A DNA stretch of 6,756 bases from Chlamydiota bacterium (lineage in GTDB: Bacteria; Chlamydiota; Chlamydiia; Chlamydiales; Waddliaceae): contig JAAKFP010000144.1 of the NCBI GenBank assembly GCA_011065005.1, positions 1 through 6,756 on the forward strand, given 5' to 3'. The notes below the pieces were generated by a model. It searched no databases. It was given only the letters and a program-made list of their open reading frames with translations, and was not told the origin of the DNA. Shown one piece after another: positions 1 to 5,524 of this stretch. The position numbers and the translations under genes were made by a program. Positions within the stretch are counted from its first letter, which is position 1. Every line of letters starts with the position of its first letter.

Positions 1-342
1 ACCCACGTTAACGAAAGATGGCTCATCAGGACCCGGTGAGGCATAAAAAGTTCCAACCATAGGCGATGTCACCAGCTTTCCATCTTGATCCACTCCCCCT
101 CCTTCGACATGCTCAACAGGAGGATGTAAAGAAGCAGGAATATCAACTTTAGAATTCCCTGTCTGCACTTCATAGATTTGACCCTGCGGATGCTCTTGCA
201 GCTCTTCTTGCGCATAATGCTTCTTATTGAGGTGGTCTTCACGTTCCAACTCAATCTCAAAATCATCTTGCTTGATACGCAACCGTTTGGTACCGGTCCG
301 GTCCATCGCTGCCATCAAGTCTTTAATTTGTCGTAATTCCAA
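1..342 (-). CDS. accB: Biotin carboxyl carrier protein of acetyl-CoA carboxylase (AccB/BCCP), N-terminal part, cut by the window edge
   Basis: BCCP carries the biotin that shuttles carboxyl groups between biotin carboxylase and carboxyltransferase in the first step of fatty acid synthesis, in the cytoplasm. The visible 114 codons start MELRQIKDLMAAMDRTG, matching the usual AccB N-terminus (M-x-I-R-x-I-K-x-L). A Glu/Gln/Pro-rich linker follows (about residues 35-85), then the start of the biotinyl domain with SPMVGTFYASPGPDEPSF (about 93-110). The biotin-accepting lysine in the MKM motif would lie beyond the edge. The start is a TTG: it is the only one that keeps the conserved N-terminus, and a perfect GGAGG (352-356) sits 9 bases before it. 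Downstream ATGs would cut off helix 1. It follows efp on the same strand after about 200 bases; the same neighbour order is known in Chlamydia, where accC follows. Identity is confident; the TTG start is well supported. Confidence 0.93.
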   Translation of the reverse strand, partial: MELRQIKDLMAAMDRTGTKRLRIKQDDFEIELEREDHLNKKHYAQEELQEHPQGQIYEVQTGNSKVDIPASLHPPVEHVEGGGVDQDGKLVTSPMVGTFYASPGPDEPSFVNVG

Positions 343-351
343 AACTTTGAA

Positions 352-356
352 CCTCC
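352..356 (-). promoter_or_regulatory. Ribosome binding site deciding the TTG start of accB
   Basis: On the minus strand GGAGG is followed by 9 bases and then TTG GAA TTA CGA. This is the strongest Shine-Dalgarno match among the genes of the left half. It supports translation from the TTG rather than from the ATGs ten and thirteen codons further in. Confidence 0.75.
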
Positions 357-381
357 AAATGAACGGGTAAAATTTCCACTT

Positions 382-541
382 AGGAACCGTGCAAAAATAA
401 CTTGCACATTTCTGACATCACAGCATCTCCATCTGCTGCGTTACAAATCCTTGAAAACCAAGAAGTTGGCTGCGGATTTGCGCCTTGCAGCTGAAGCGCT
501 GTGATATCAGAAATGTATAACTTATTTTTGCACAGTTCCTT
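382..541. repeat. Long imperfect inverted repeat (MITE-like or decayed element) between efp and accB
   Basis: The left arm (about 382-424) begins AGGAACCGTGCAAAAATAAC. The reverse complement of the right arm (about 497-541) begins AGGAACTGTGCAAAAATAAG. The arms stay alignable for about 43 bases down to CATTTCTGAYATCACAGC, with a handful of mismatches. A weaker inner pairing continues (GCTGCGTTACAAATCC near 435-450 against GGATTTGCGCCTTGCAGC near 474-491), so nearly all of it can fold on itself. The symmetry may extend outward through ACGGGTA on both sides (about 362-368 and 547-553), which takes in the last codons of efp. There is no ORF inside. It lies within the rpe-efp-accB transcript, so it could form an RNA hairpin, act as a terminator or processing site, or be a non-autonomous element. 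I cannot assign it to an IS family. Confidence 0.8.
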
Positions 542-544
542 ACT

Positions 545-1102
545 TTATACCCGTTGAATGTACTCTTCAGTTTTTGTATCTATCTTGATAATATCTCCAA
601 TCTCAATGAAAGGTGGGACCTCAACTTTAGCTCCCGTCTCCAAAATAGCTATCTTTGTAGCATTTGTGAGAGGCGATAATTCCTCTTCCCCTTCTGTCTG
701 TTCCACCATCAATTCCAGAAACTGTGGGAGTTCAATGGAGAAAACAGTGTCCCCGTAAAGGGAAGCTTTTATTTCTGTTCCCTCTTTGAGATATCGAGTT
801 TGCTCGCCAACAACATTAGAGGGGATGAGAATCTGTTCAAGGTTATTGATATCTAAAAACAGATAATCTTTCCCTTCCACATAAAGAAACTCTAGGTTTC
901 TATCTCTCGACGAAACATCTTTAACCTCTTGTTCCAGTTTAAAATTCTTTTCGATCACCTTGTTCGTTGTGAGGTCTCTAAGCTTCGTTTTGATAAAAGG
1001 CGCCCCTTTGGGCACAGTCACTTTCACACTAGATTCCACCCGGTAAAGCTTCCGACTTATTGATATAGTCATTCCAGGTGTGATTTGATTACTTTGTACC
1101 AT
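545..1102 (-). CDS. efp: Elongation factor P, chlamydial EF-P1-type paralog
   Basis: EF-P binds the ribosome near the E site and helps form peptide bonds at proline stretches. The 185 residues match the family length and have its three beta-barrel layout: KOW-like domain I (about 1-62), the middle OB domain (about 65-125) and the C-terminal OB domain (about 128-185). The latter has the signature PPFIEIGDIIKIDTKTEEYIQRV at 163-185. The loop that normally reads PGKGQA around the modified lysine reads VPKGAPF here, with Lys32 at the tip. The sequence strongly resembles, from memory, the Chlamydia EF-P1 paralog, whose loop is also unusual; a second, standard EF-P is expected elsewhere in the genome. 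It starts 15 bases after rpe with GGGGA seven bases before the ATG, so it is probably co-transcribed with rpe. The stop codon touches the outer edge of the inverted repeat. Family assignment is firm; the paralog assignment is from memory. Confidence 0.94.
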   Translation of the reverse strand: MVQSNQITPGMTISISRKLYRVESSVKVTVPKGAPFIKTKLRDLTTNKVIEKNFKLEQEVKDVSSRDRNLEFLYVEGKDYLFLDINNLEQILIPSNVVGEQTRYLKEGTEIKASLYGDTVFSIELPQFLELMVEQTEGEEELSPLTNATKIAILETGAKVEVPPFIEIGDIIKIDTKTEEYIQRV

Positions 1103-1117
1103 TATTTTTCCCCAAGG

Positions 1118-1834
1118 TTAATCCGCCGCCTGCCGCAAGATGTTCACCCCTTCAGCCATGTCCGGAAACTGAAAAAGGTAACTTCCAGAAACAAGGACAT
1201 TCGCTCCTGCTTCAATGCAAAGCTTTGCTGTTTCTTCGTTAATTCCCCCATCCACTTGAATTTCAAAAGGTGGAAGCTTTTCGTCTGCAGACCCAGGCTC
1301 CGGAGTAATTCCGCCTGCACGAATGTTTAACTTTTCACATGTTTCCCGCGTAAAACGGATTTTATCTAGGACATCGGGGATAAAGTCTTGCCCACCGAAA
1401 CCGGGACTTACAGTCATAAGCAAGATCATATCGCACTTGTTCAAATATTTTGGAATCATGCTCATGGATGTTTCAGGACGGAACGAAAGCCCTGCTTTGA
1501 CATTGCACTTTCTAATATATTTTAACATTCCTTCAACATCTTCTGTCGCTTCAAAATGGAACGTTAGCATATCCGCTCCCGATTCAATCATTTGCTCAAT
1601 ATAATCAAAGGGATGGTACACCATAATATGAACATCAAGGAACATGGACGTCGCGCGATTGACGGCAGCAACAGCCTTAGACCCCAAAGTTAGATTAGGA
1701 ACAAAGTTTCCATCCATAATGTCAAGATGCAGCCAATCAGCGCCAGAATCTTCAATCCTCTTTGCCTCATCAGCCAAATGGCCGAAATCTCCAGCAAGGA
1801 TCGAAGGCGCTATCTTAAGATGTTTCTTATTCAT
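1118..1834 (-). CDS. rpe: Ribulose-phosphate 3-epimerase
   Basis: Interconverts ribulose 5-phosphate and xylulose 5-phosphate in the non-oxidative pentose phosphate pathway; cytoplasmic TIM-barrel metalloenzyme. All signature blocks are present: PSILAGDF with Ser11, HLDIMDGNFVPN with His36 and the catalytic Asp38, DVHIMV with His69, TVSPGFGGQ at 141-149, QVDGGINEE with the second catalytic Asp195, and the phosphate-binding VSGSYLF near 215-221. At 238 residues it is slightly longer than the common 215-225. The extra length lies between IRAGG and QVDGG (about 172-193), where a Pro/Glu-rich insert sits. An in-frame TGA lies directly before the ATG, so the start cannot be further upstream. There is no strong Shine-Dalgarno, only AGG nine bases before the ATG. 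It is the first gene of the run with efp and accB, preceded by a good candidate promoter. Confidence 0.96.
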   Translation of the reverse strand: MNKKHLKIAPSILAGDFGHLADEAKRIEDSGADWLHLDIMDGNFVPNLTLGSKAVAAVNRATSMFLDVHIMVYHPFDYIEQMIESGADMLTFHFEATEDVEGMLKYIRKCNVKAGLSFRPETSMSMIPKYLNKCDMILLMTVSPGFGGQDFIPDVLDKIRFTRETCEKLNIRAGGITPEPGSADEKLPPFEIQVDGGINEETAKLCIEAGANVLVSGSYLFQFPDMAEGVNILRQAAD

Positions 1835-1870
1835 TCAGGCCTATGACTTTAGTTAAACAATATACCTTTT

Positions 1871-1900
1871 ATTCTCCCTCAACCTTCCAACAAAAGTCAA
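1871..1900 (-). promoter_or_regulatory. Candidate sigma-70-type promoter for rpe-efp-accB
   Basis: On the minus strand TTGACT (1895-1900) and GAGAAT (1871-1876) are separated by 18 bases. This gives 5 of 6 and 4 of 6 matches to the consensus boxes. Transcription would start near 1864, leaving a leader of about 30 bases before the rpe ATG. Judged by eye, without any statistical score. Confidence 0.45.
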
Positions 1901-2024
1901 GGGAAACATCAGGAAAATCAGAAAAATCCTTTGCTATAAAAAAGCTAGATATGGTACATTCGGAAAAAATCCGCAAATTTGTAAGAAAATGTTAACTTTA
2001 TCACTCATTCTACATCGAATTCTC

Positions 2025-2041
2025 GTGCGCGGCGCGCGCAC
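2025..2041. repeat. GC-only hairpin upstream of brnQ
   Basis: GTGCGCG-GCG-CGCGCAC is a perfect 7-base stem with a 3-base loop, almost entirely G and C inside AT-rich intergenic DNA. No T-run follows on either strand, so it does not look like an intrinsic terminator. It sits between two copies of TCATTCTAC. Function unknown; it could be a protein-binding site or an RNA structure if a brnQ transcript starts upstream. Confidence 0.6.
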
Positions 2042-2083
2042 ATAAACCTATCTTTAATTCATTCTACTTCCTTTTTGTTAAGT

Positions 2084-2120
2084 TTCTGAAAAGTGTTTCA
2101 GAACACTGGATTTTTAAAAT
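2084..2120 (+). promoter_or_regulatory. Operator-like palindromes and possible -10 box before brnQ
   Basis: TTCTGAAA-AGTG-TTTCAGAA (2084-2103) is a perfect 8-base inverted repeat with a 4-base spacer. Overlapping it, AGTGTT-TCAG-AACACT (2092-2107) is a perfect 6-base inverted repeat. The two stems share bases and cannot form at once. A TAAAAT (2115-2120, 5 of 6 to the -10 consensus) follows 7 bases later, without a good -35, and would put the transcript start about 25 bases before the brnQ ATG. The palindrome would cover the -35 region, as in a repressor or activator site. The symmetry is seen directly; the regulatory role is inferred. Confidence 0.45.
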
Positions 2121-2152
2121 ACATCATTAATCATTCAAATTTTGTGGGGAAA

Positions 2153-3313
2153 ATGAACGCTAAAATTCAATCGAATACAATATCAACCGGACTGGCGATG
2201 TTTTCGATGTTCTTTGGAGCGGGTAACATTGTTTATCCATTAGCTCTTGGACAATATGCTCAAAATCAAAACTTTTTTGCTATCACAGGGTTGCTGATCA
2301 CCGCAGTTGGTGTCCCCTTCATCGGTCTAATGGCGATGACTCTGTTTGACGGAAACTACAGGGACTTTTTTGAACGAATAGGCAAAATTCCAGGGTTCCT
2401 AATCACACTCTTTATCATAGCGCTTATCGGTCCCTTTGGTGCTATGCCCCGTTTGTTTGCTTTGTCGTACTCTACTGCAAAAATCTTCACTGGAGATATT
2501 TCGCTTCCTGTTTTTAGCGCCATTTCTTGTGTTATTGTCTACTTTATGACCTTTCGACGAGGTCGAATACTCGACATATTGGGATATTTCTTGACTCCAG
2601 TGTTGCTAACGACACTAGTTATTTTGATCGCAAAAGGGATCATGTCCTCTCCAGAGACTCTTGCTACTGACCACGATAAACTGTCGACTTTTCTCTTCGG
2701 TCTGAAGGAAGGATATAATACCATGGACCTTATGGGCGCTTTCTTTTTCTCATCTATTGTGATCCTATGCTTAAAAAAAGAGCTTCTCCCCGACGATCAG
2801 AAAGACTTTCGCCAATTGATCACAATGACTTTAAAAGCTGGTTGCATTGGAGCTTCTCTGCTTGCGCTCGTCTATGTGGGTTCTAGCTATGTTGCTGCTT
2901 TTAACAGTGAAAGCTTAGCCACTGTCCCTCAAGATGAGATATTAGCAACATTAGCGCTTCAAATTCTTGGCCCTTATGCCGGGGTCATTGCTATCCTTGC
3001 CGTTTCCTTAACTTGTTTGACAACAGCAATAGCTCTAACGGCAGTGTTTGCGGAATATTTGCACGAAGACATCACACTTAAGAAGGTGAGCTACCAAGCC
3101 TCAGTAGCGCTCACACTGGCTGCGACATTTTTCATGTCCACACTGAGCTTTACAGGCATTATGAGCTTTCTGGTGCCCATATTGGTTGTTTGTTACCCAG
3201 CACTCATTGCGCTTAGCATCATCAACCTTCTACATAAACTCTATGGATTTAAGCCGGTGAAGATCCCTGTTTTGGCCGTCTTCATCATCTCACTCCTTAT
3301 CCATCTTTTATGA
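2153..3313 (+). CDS. brnQ: Branched-chain amino acid permease, BrnQ (LIVCS) family
   Basis: Cation-coupled importer of leucine, isoleucine and valine in the inner membrane. The family signature is clear at the N-terminus: GLAMFSMFFGAGNIVYPLALG (about residues 13-33) corresponds to the first, partly broken helix with the conserved GAGN. Further hydrophobic segments lie at about 42-63, 78-100, 112-131, 140-162, 188-208, 228-248, 275-305, 312-330, 336-358 and 367-386, fitting the 11-12 helices of the family. The 386 residues are slightly short of the usual 400-440. I chose the ATG at 2153; an in-frame GTG at 2093 would add 20 residues (MFQNTGFLKYIINHSNFVGK) that do not fit the family start and lie inside the upstream palindrome. 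GGGG precedes the ATG by only three bases, closer than usual. The last base of the stop codon is the first base of a 9-base target duplication. Import of these amino acids suits an intracellular bacterium with reduced biosynthesis. Confidence 0.93.
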   Translation: MNAKIQSNTISTGLAMFSMFFGAGNIVYPLALGQYAQNQNFFAITGLLITAVGVPFIGLMAMTLFDGNYRDFFERIGKIPGFLITLFIIALIGPFGAMPRLFALSYSTAKIFTGDISLPVFSAISCVIVYFMTFRRGRILDILGYFLTPVLLTTLVILIAKGIMSSPETLATDHDKLSTFLFGLKEGYNTMDLMGAFFFSSIVILCLKKELLPDDQKDFRQLITMTLKAGCIGASLLALVYVGSSYVAAFNSESLATVPQDEILATLALQILGPYAGVIAILAVSLTCLTTAIALTAVFAEYLHEDITLKKVSYQASVALTLAATFFMSTLSFTGIMSFLVPILVVCYPALIALSIINLLHKLYGFKPVKIPVLAVFIISLLIHLL

Positions 3314-3455
3314 TGTGGACTGGCGCTGTTGCATTAATCACCACCGAGACCACTGAGCTCACAGAGAGAATATGAGAAATAAACAATTTTCTCACATTCT
3401 CTCTGTAAGCTCTTGTGTGCTCTGTGGTAAATTACGCAACAAAGCCATGTGGACT
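3313..3455. mobile_element. MITE-like element of 125 bases (3322-3446) with 9-base target duplications
   Basis: The body is an inverted repeat over nearly its whole length. The left arm 3322-3379 and the reverse complement of 3388-3446 match at 46 of 59 aligned positions, with an 8-base loop at 3380-3387. Termini are GGCGCTGTTGC (left) and GGCTTTGTTGC (right, read inward). The ends are flanked by ATGTGGACT at 3313-3321 and 3447-3455, an exact 9-base direct repeat. GGCTTTGTTG ends and 9-base duplications are known for IS903-type members of the IS5 family. The element has no transposase and must have been moved in trans. It sits between the convergent brnQ and the 653-residue gene and spares both coding regions. 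As RNA it would fold into a long hairpin from either side. Confidence 0.85.
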
Positions 3456-3461
3456 GGCAAT

Positions 3462-5423
3462 CTAATCGCTGTGATGTCTGCAGCTTTCTACTGCATGATG
3501 AATGGAAATGCAAAATTGTCGTTGCTTCAGGGGATCATCACAACGATAGATGTAACCAAGACATGGGATGGTGTAAACGTTTACACGAGAGGTAGCAAGC
3601 GCGGTTGAGGGTAGTTTTAGTTTTTCTAATGTTCGTTTAATTTCCCCTTCCACCTTCCTATCCTCCGCAGTGATCATAACATAGACAAAGTTCGGCTCCG
3701 CGCGGATGCTCATCCCATAGTTTTCATCACTGGAAAAACCATCCGAAATAGAATCTAGAAGCATTTCGAACAGCTTCCTCAAAGCTTCGGGTTCCAACAC
3801 AGATCGCATGATCACAGGATTTAATGAATAAAAGAAATTTTCTAACAACAAATCATCACTATTTTTCGTATCCCCAAGCAACCTCCTCACACTGCAAAGA
3901 AGCTCATTTTGCTTTGAGATCATTCCTCCGTTGTAGTCTCTGATTTCACCTACGACTCGAGAAATTTCGGAAACAACAATCTGTCGGGCTTTATAAAGGT
4001 CGATGGAATGATCGCGACGCAAAAACTGTTCTTTGGGCACTTTAACGCGGAATACTGAAGCTTCTTTTCGGTGTTTTTTTCGAAGATAACCAATCGTTTT
4101 ACAACGATCGTGGATGTAGTCTAAAAAAGTATCTGACTTTTTGAACATCTCCCGAATCGATAGGTTTCCAGGACTGATCAACCGAACAATGATAACTGTA
4201 AAAAATAGATTAAGATGTGTTTGCTCATCAAAAGAGATAAAGATCTGTGGGATATCACGAAGGTATTTTATCTGATTGCTCAGAGTAAGGATGTTGTGCA
4301 TGATCTCTTCTTCATTCCTCGGCATGAAAACGGGGCACATCAAGTGTTCAATACGCCCTTCTAGGTCGGAAGAGAGCTCTTTTCTAAGAAGAGAGATCTC
4401 CTCTCGAGAAAACACTTCTCCATCCCTCTTTTCAATTTCAACGTAAAGAGTACATATCGGTTCATTTCCTCTGCGATTAAAGATAAAGGAATTTTTCACA
4501 GTTTGAGCCTGTGGGACATAATTCCTGACTGCTTTGATCAGATGGGTTTCCTCAAAAAGCTCCTTATCTCTTAAAAAGTTGACAGCAACAAGCAACCCTA
4601 ACACGGTTTTCTCACCCTCGGGTAATCGCAATCTTGCTCTGAATAGCTTCAGGAATAGATATCGTTTTTCCGGAGATTCTTTTATAGCTTGCAATAATGC
4701 TCTTCGAAAAAGATACTGAACGCAGATGATGCGACTGAGGTGCCTAATCCCTCTAGAAGCTTTGAAATCTTCCCGACACATAACCAGAACGTATTGCATT
4801 TCGGAAAAGACATCATAGGAAAAGTTGTCGGGCAACCTCGTGATAATAGAAGCAATATACTCCTGAATCATTGCTATCTTTTCATCGCCAGAAAGCCCTT
4901 TCACTTCTAAAATCCTTCGGCCGTAGTAGCTCGACACAACCCCTAAACGAACTTCAGACTCAATAATTGGTAAGTTGCACTGCATCTCTTCTAATTCTTC
5001 TTGGCTTTCAATGCGGATTGTCACTTCGCATAAGGTATATACGTCTCTACTAAGTTCTGGCATGGAAAAATCAACAGTATACACCATCAAAACATTGAGC
5101 CTCTTTCCCGGCACTAACCAACGACTAATCATTTCGAAGAAAAACTTAAAAGCATTCGCACGATATTTCGAAAAGACAAAAAATGAGATGTTGGAAGGCA
5201 CCTCTTCGCAGGATGTAGAGGCTGTTAGAGGCAACAGTGAATCTAAGATTTCTCGTAACTCATCATATGCCGTAGGACCCTGCCTGTAAGCTTCAAAAAA
5301 AGTTTCCGGCAGAATTTTCTTTAGGATCCTGGTGATAAGTTCTACGTATAGCTGGTTGTGTGAATAGTCGGTGGGAACATCTAAATCCGTGGTAATGTGT
5401 GGTAAGCTATCGTCTACAACCAT
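3462..5423 (-). CDS. Uncharacterised 653-residue protein, probably cytoplasmic
   Basis: I do not recognise this protein. It has no signal peptide, no convincing membrane helix and no familiar nucleotide-binding or catalytic motif. It is rich in Leu, Arg, Glu and Ile with regular alternation of charged and hydrophobic residues, which suggests a folded, largely helical protein with beta stretches such as ICTLYVEIEKRD (about 346-357) and NFVYVMITAEDRKV (about 600-613). The N-terminal 30 residues are acidic and polar; the C-terminus is Cys/His-bearing (CISIHHAVESCRHHSD). The full-length open frame with no internal damage, a strong GAGGTGAG ribosome binding site 9 bases before the ATG, and a near-consensus promoter indicate a real, expressed gene. 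It converges on brnQ, from which it was about 20 bases away before the MITE inserted. It could be a lineage-specific chlamydial protein; no function is proposed. Confidence 0.85.
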   Translation of the reverse strand: MVVDDSLPHITTDLDVPTDYSHNQLYVELITRILKKILPETFFEAYRQGPTAYDELREILDSLLPLTASTSCEEVPSNISFFVFSKYRANAFKFFFEMISRWLVPGKRLNVLMVYTVDFSMPELSRDVYTLCEVTIRIESQEELEEMQCNLPIIESEVRLGVVSSYYGRRILEVKGLSGDEKIAMIQEYIASIITRLPDNFSYDVFSEMQYVLVMCREDFKASRGIRHLSRIICVQYLFRRALLQAIKESPEKRYLFLKLFRARLRLPEGEKTVLGLLVAVNFLRDKELFEETHLIKAVRNYVPQAQTVKNSFIFNRRGNEPICTLYVEIEKRDGEVFSREEISLLRKELSSDLEGRIEHLMCPVFMPRNEEEIMHNILTLSNQIKYLRDIPQIFISFDEQTHLNLFFTVIIVRLISPGNLSIREMFKKSDTFLDYIHDRCKTIGYLRKKHRKEASVFRVKVPKEQFLRRDHSIDLYKARQIVVSEISRVVGEIRDYNGGMISKQNELLCSVRRLLGDTKNSDDLLLENFFYSLNPVIMRSVLEPEALRKLFEMLLDSISDGFSSDENYGMSIRAEPNFVYVMITAEDRKVEGEIKRTLEKLKLPSTALATSRVNVYTIPCLGYIYRCDDPLKQRQFCISIHHAVESCRHHSD

Positions 5424-5432
5424 AATTTTTCT

Positions 5433-5440
5433 CTCACCTC
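5433..5440 (-). promoter_or_regulatory. Strong ribosome binding site of the 653-residue gene
   Basis: The minus strand reads GAGGTGAG, then 9 bases, then the ATG at 5423. It is a near-perfect Shine-Dalgarno, stronger than those of rpe, efp or the aspartate kinase, and it fixes the start. Confidence 0.75.
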
Positions 5441-5489
5441 TTCTGAGAAGATGGCACCATAGTGTATTAAGAAACTAAATCCATTGTGC

Positions 5490-5518
5490 ATTATAAATCA
5501 AATCACAGGAAAAGTAAA
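5490..5518 (-). promoter_or_regulatory. Candidate sigma-70-type promoter for the 653-residue gene
   Basis: The minus strand has TTTACT (5513-5518), a 17-base spacer and a perfect TATAAT (5490-5495). The predicted start is about 60 bases before the ATG. This suggests the gene is transcribed on its own rather than only by read-through from the aspartate kinase 101 bases upstream. Confidence 0.55.
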
Positions 5519-5524
5519 AAAAAA

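Larger units (their letters stand above)
1835..2152. other. Divergent intergenic region between rpe and brnQ
   Basis: This AT-rich stretch has no coding potential I can support and separates two genes transcribed away from each other. It holds the rpe promoter candidate, a GC-rich hairpin (2025-2041) flanked by a 9-base direct repeat TCATTCTAC (2005-2013 and 2059-2067), and overlapping palindromes (2084-2107) just before brnQ. A weak plus-strand promoter-like pair TTGCTA (1931-1936) and TACATT (1955-1960), spaced 18, is also present. I see no small RNA or riboswitch that I recognise. Confidence 0.6.

Noticed and set aside
69..266. Minus-strand 65-residue open frame near the left edge
   Set aside because: It is an out-of-frame shadow of accB, whose true frame shows clear BCCP motifs.
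382..541. CRISPR or tandem repeat array
   Set aside because: There are only two arms in inverted orientation, with no regularly spaced direct repeats anywhere in the window.
359..558. ACGGGTA on both outer sides of the efp-accB palindrome as a target site duplication
   Set aside because: The two copies are inverted, not direct, so they extend the symmetry rather than mark a duplication.
2025..2041. GC hairpin as an intrinsic terminator
   Set aside because: No T-run follows on either strand and it lies between divergent genes, where no transcript needs to end.
2093..2152. GTG start giving brnQ 20 more residues
   Set aside because: The extra residues do not resemble the family N-terminus, no ribosome binding site precedes the GTG, and the codons fall in the palindromic region.
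3372..3608. Plus-strand 78-residue open frame overlapping the MITE and the end of the 653-residue gene
   Set aside because: It starts inside the inverted repeat and then runs antisense through the coding region of the larger gene; no ribosome binding site or protein resemblance.
5505..5524. Intrinsic terminator after the aspartate kinase (run of nine T on the minus strand)
   Set aside because: The T-run is present but I find no convincing GC-rich stem directly before it; only a 3-base TAG/CTA pairing.
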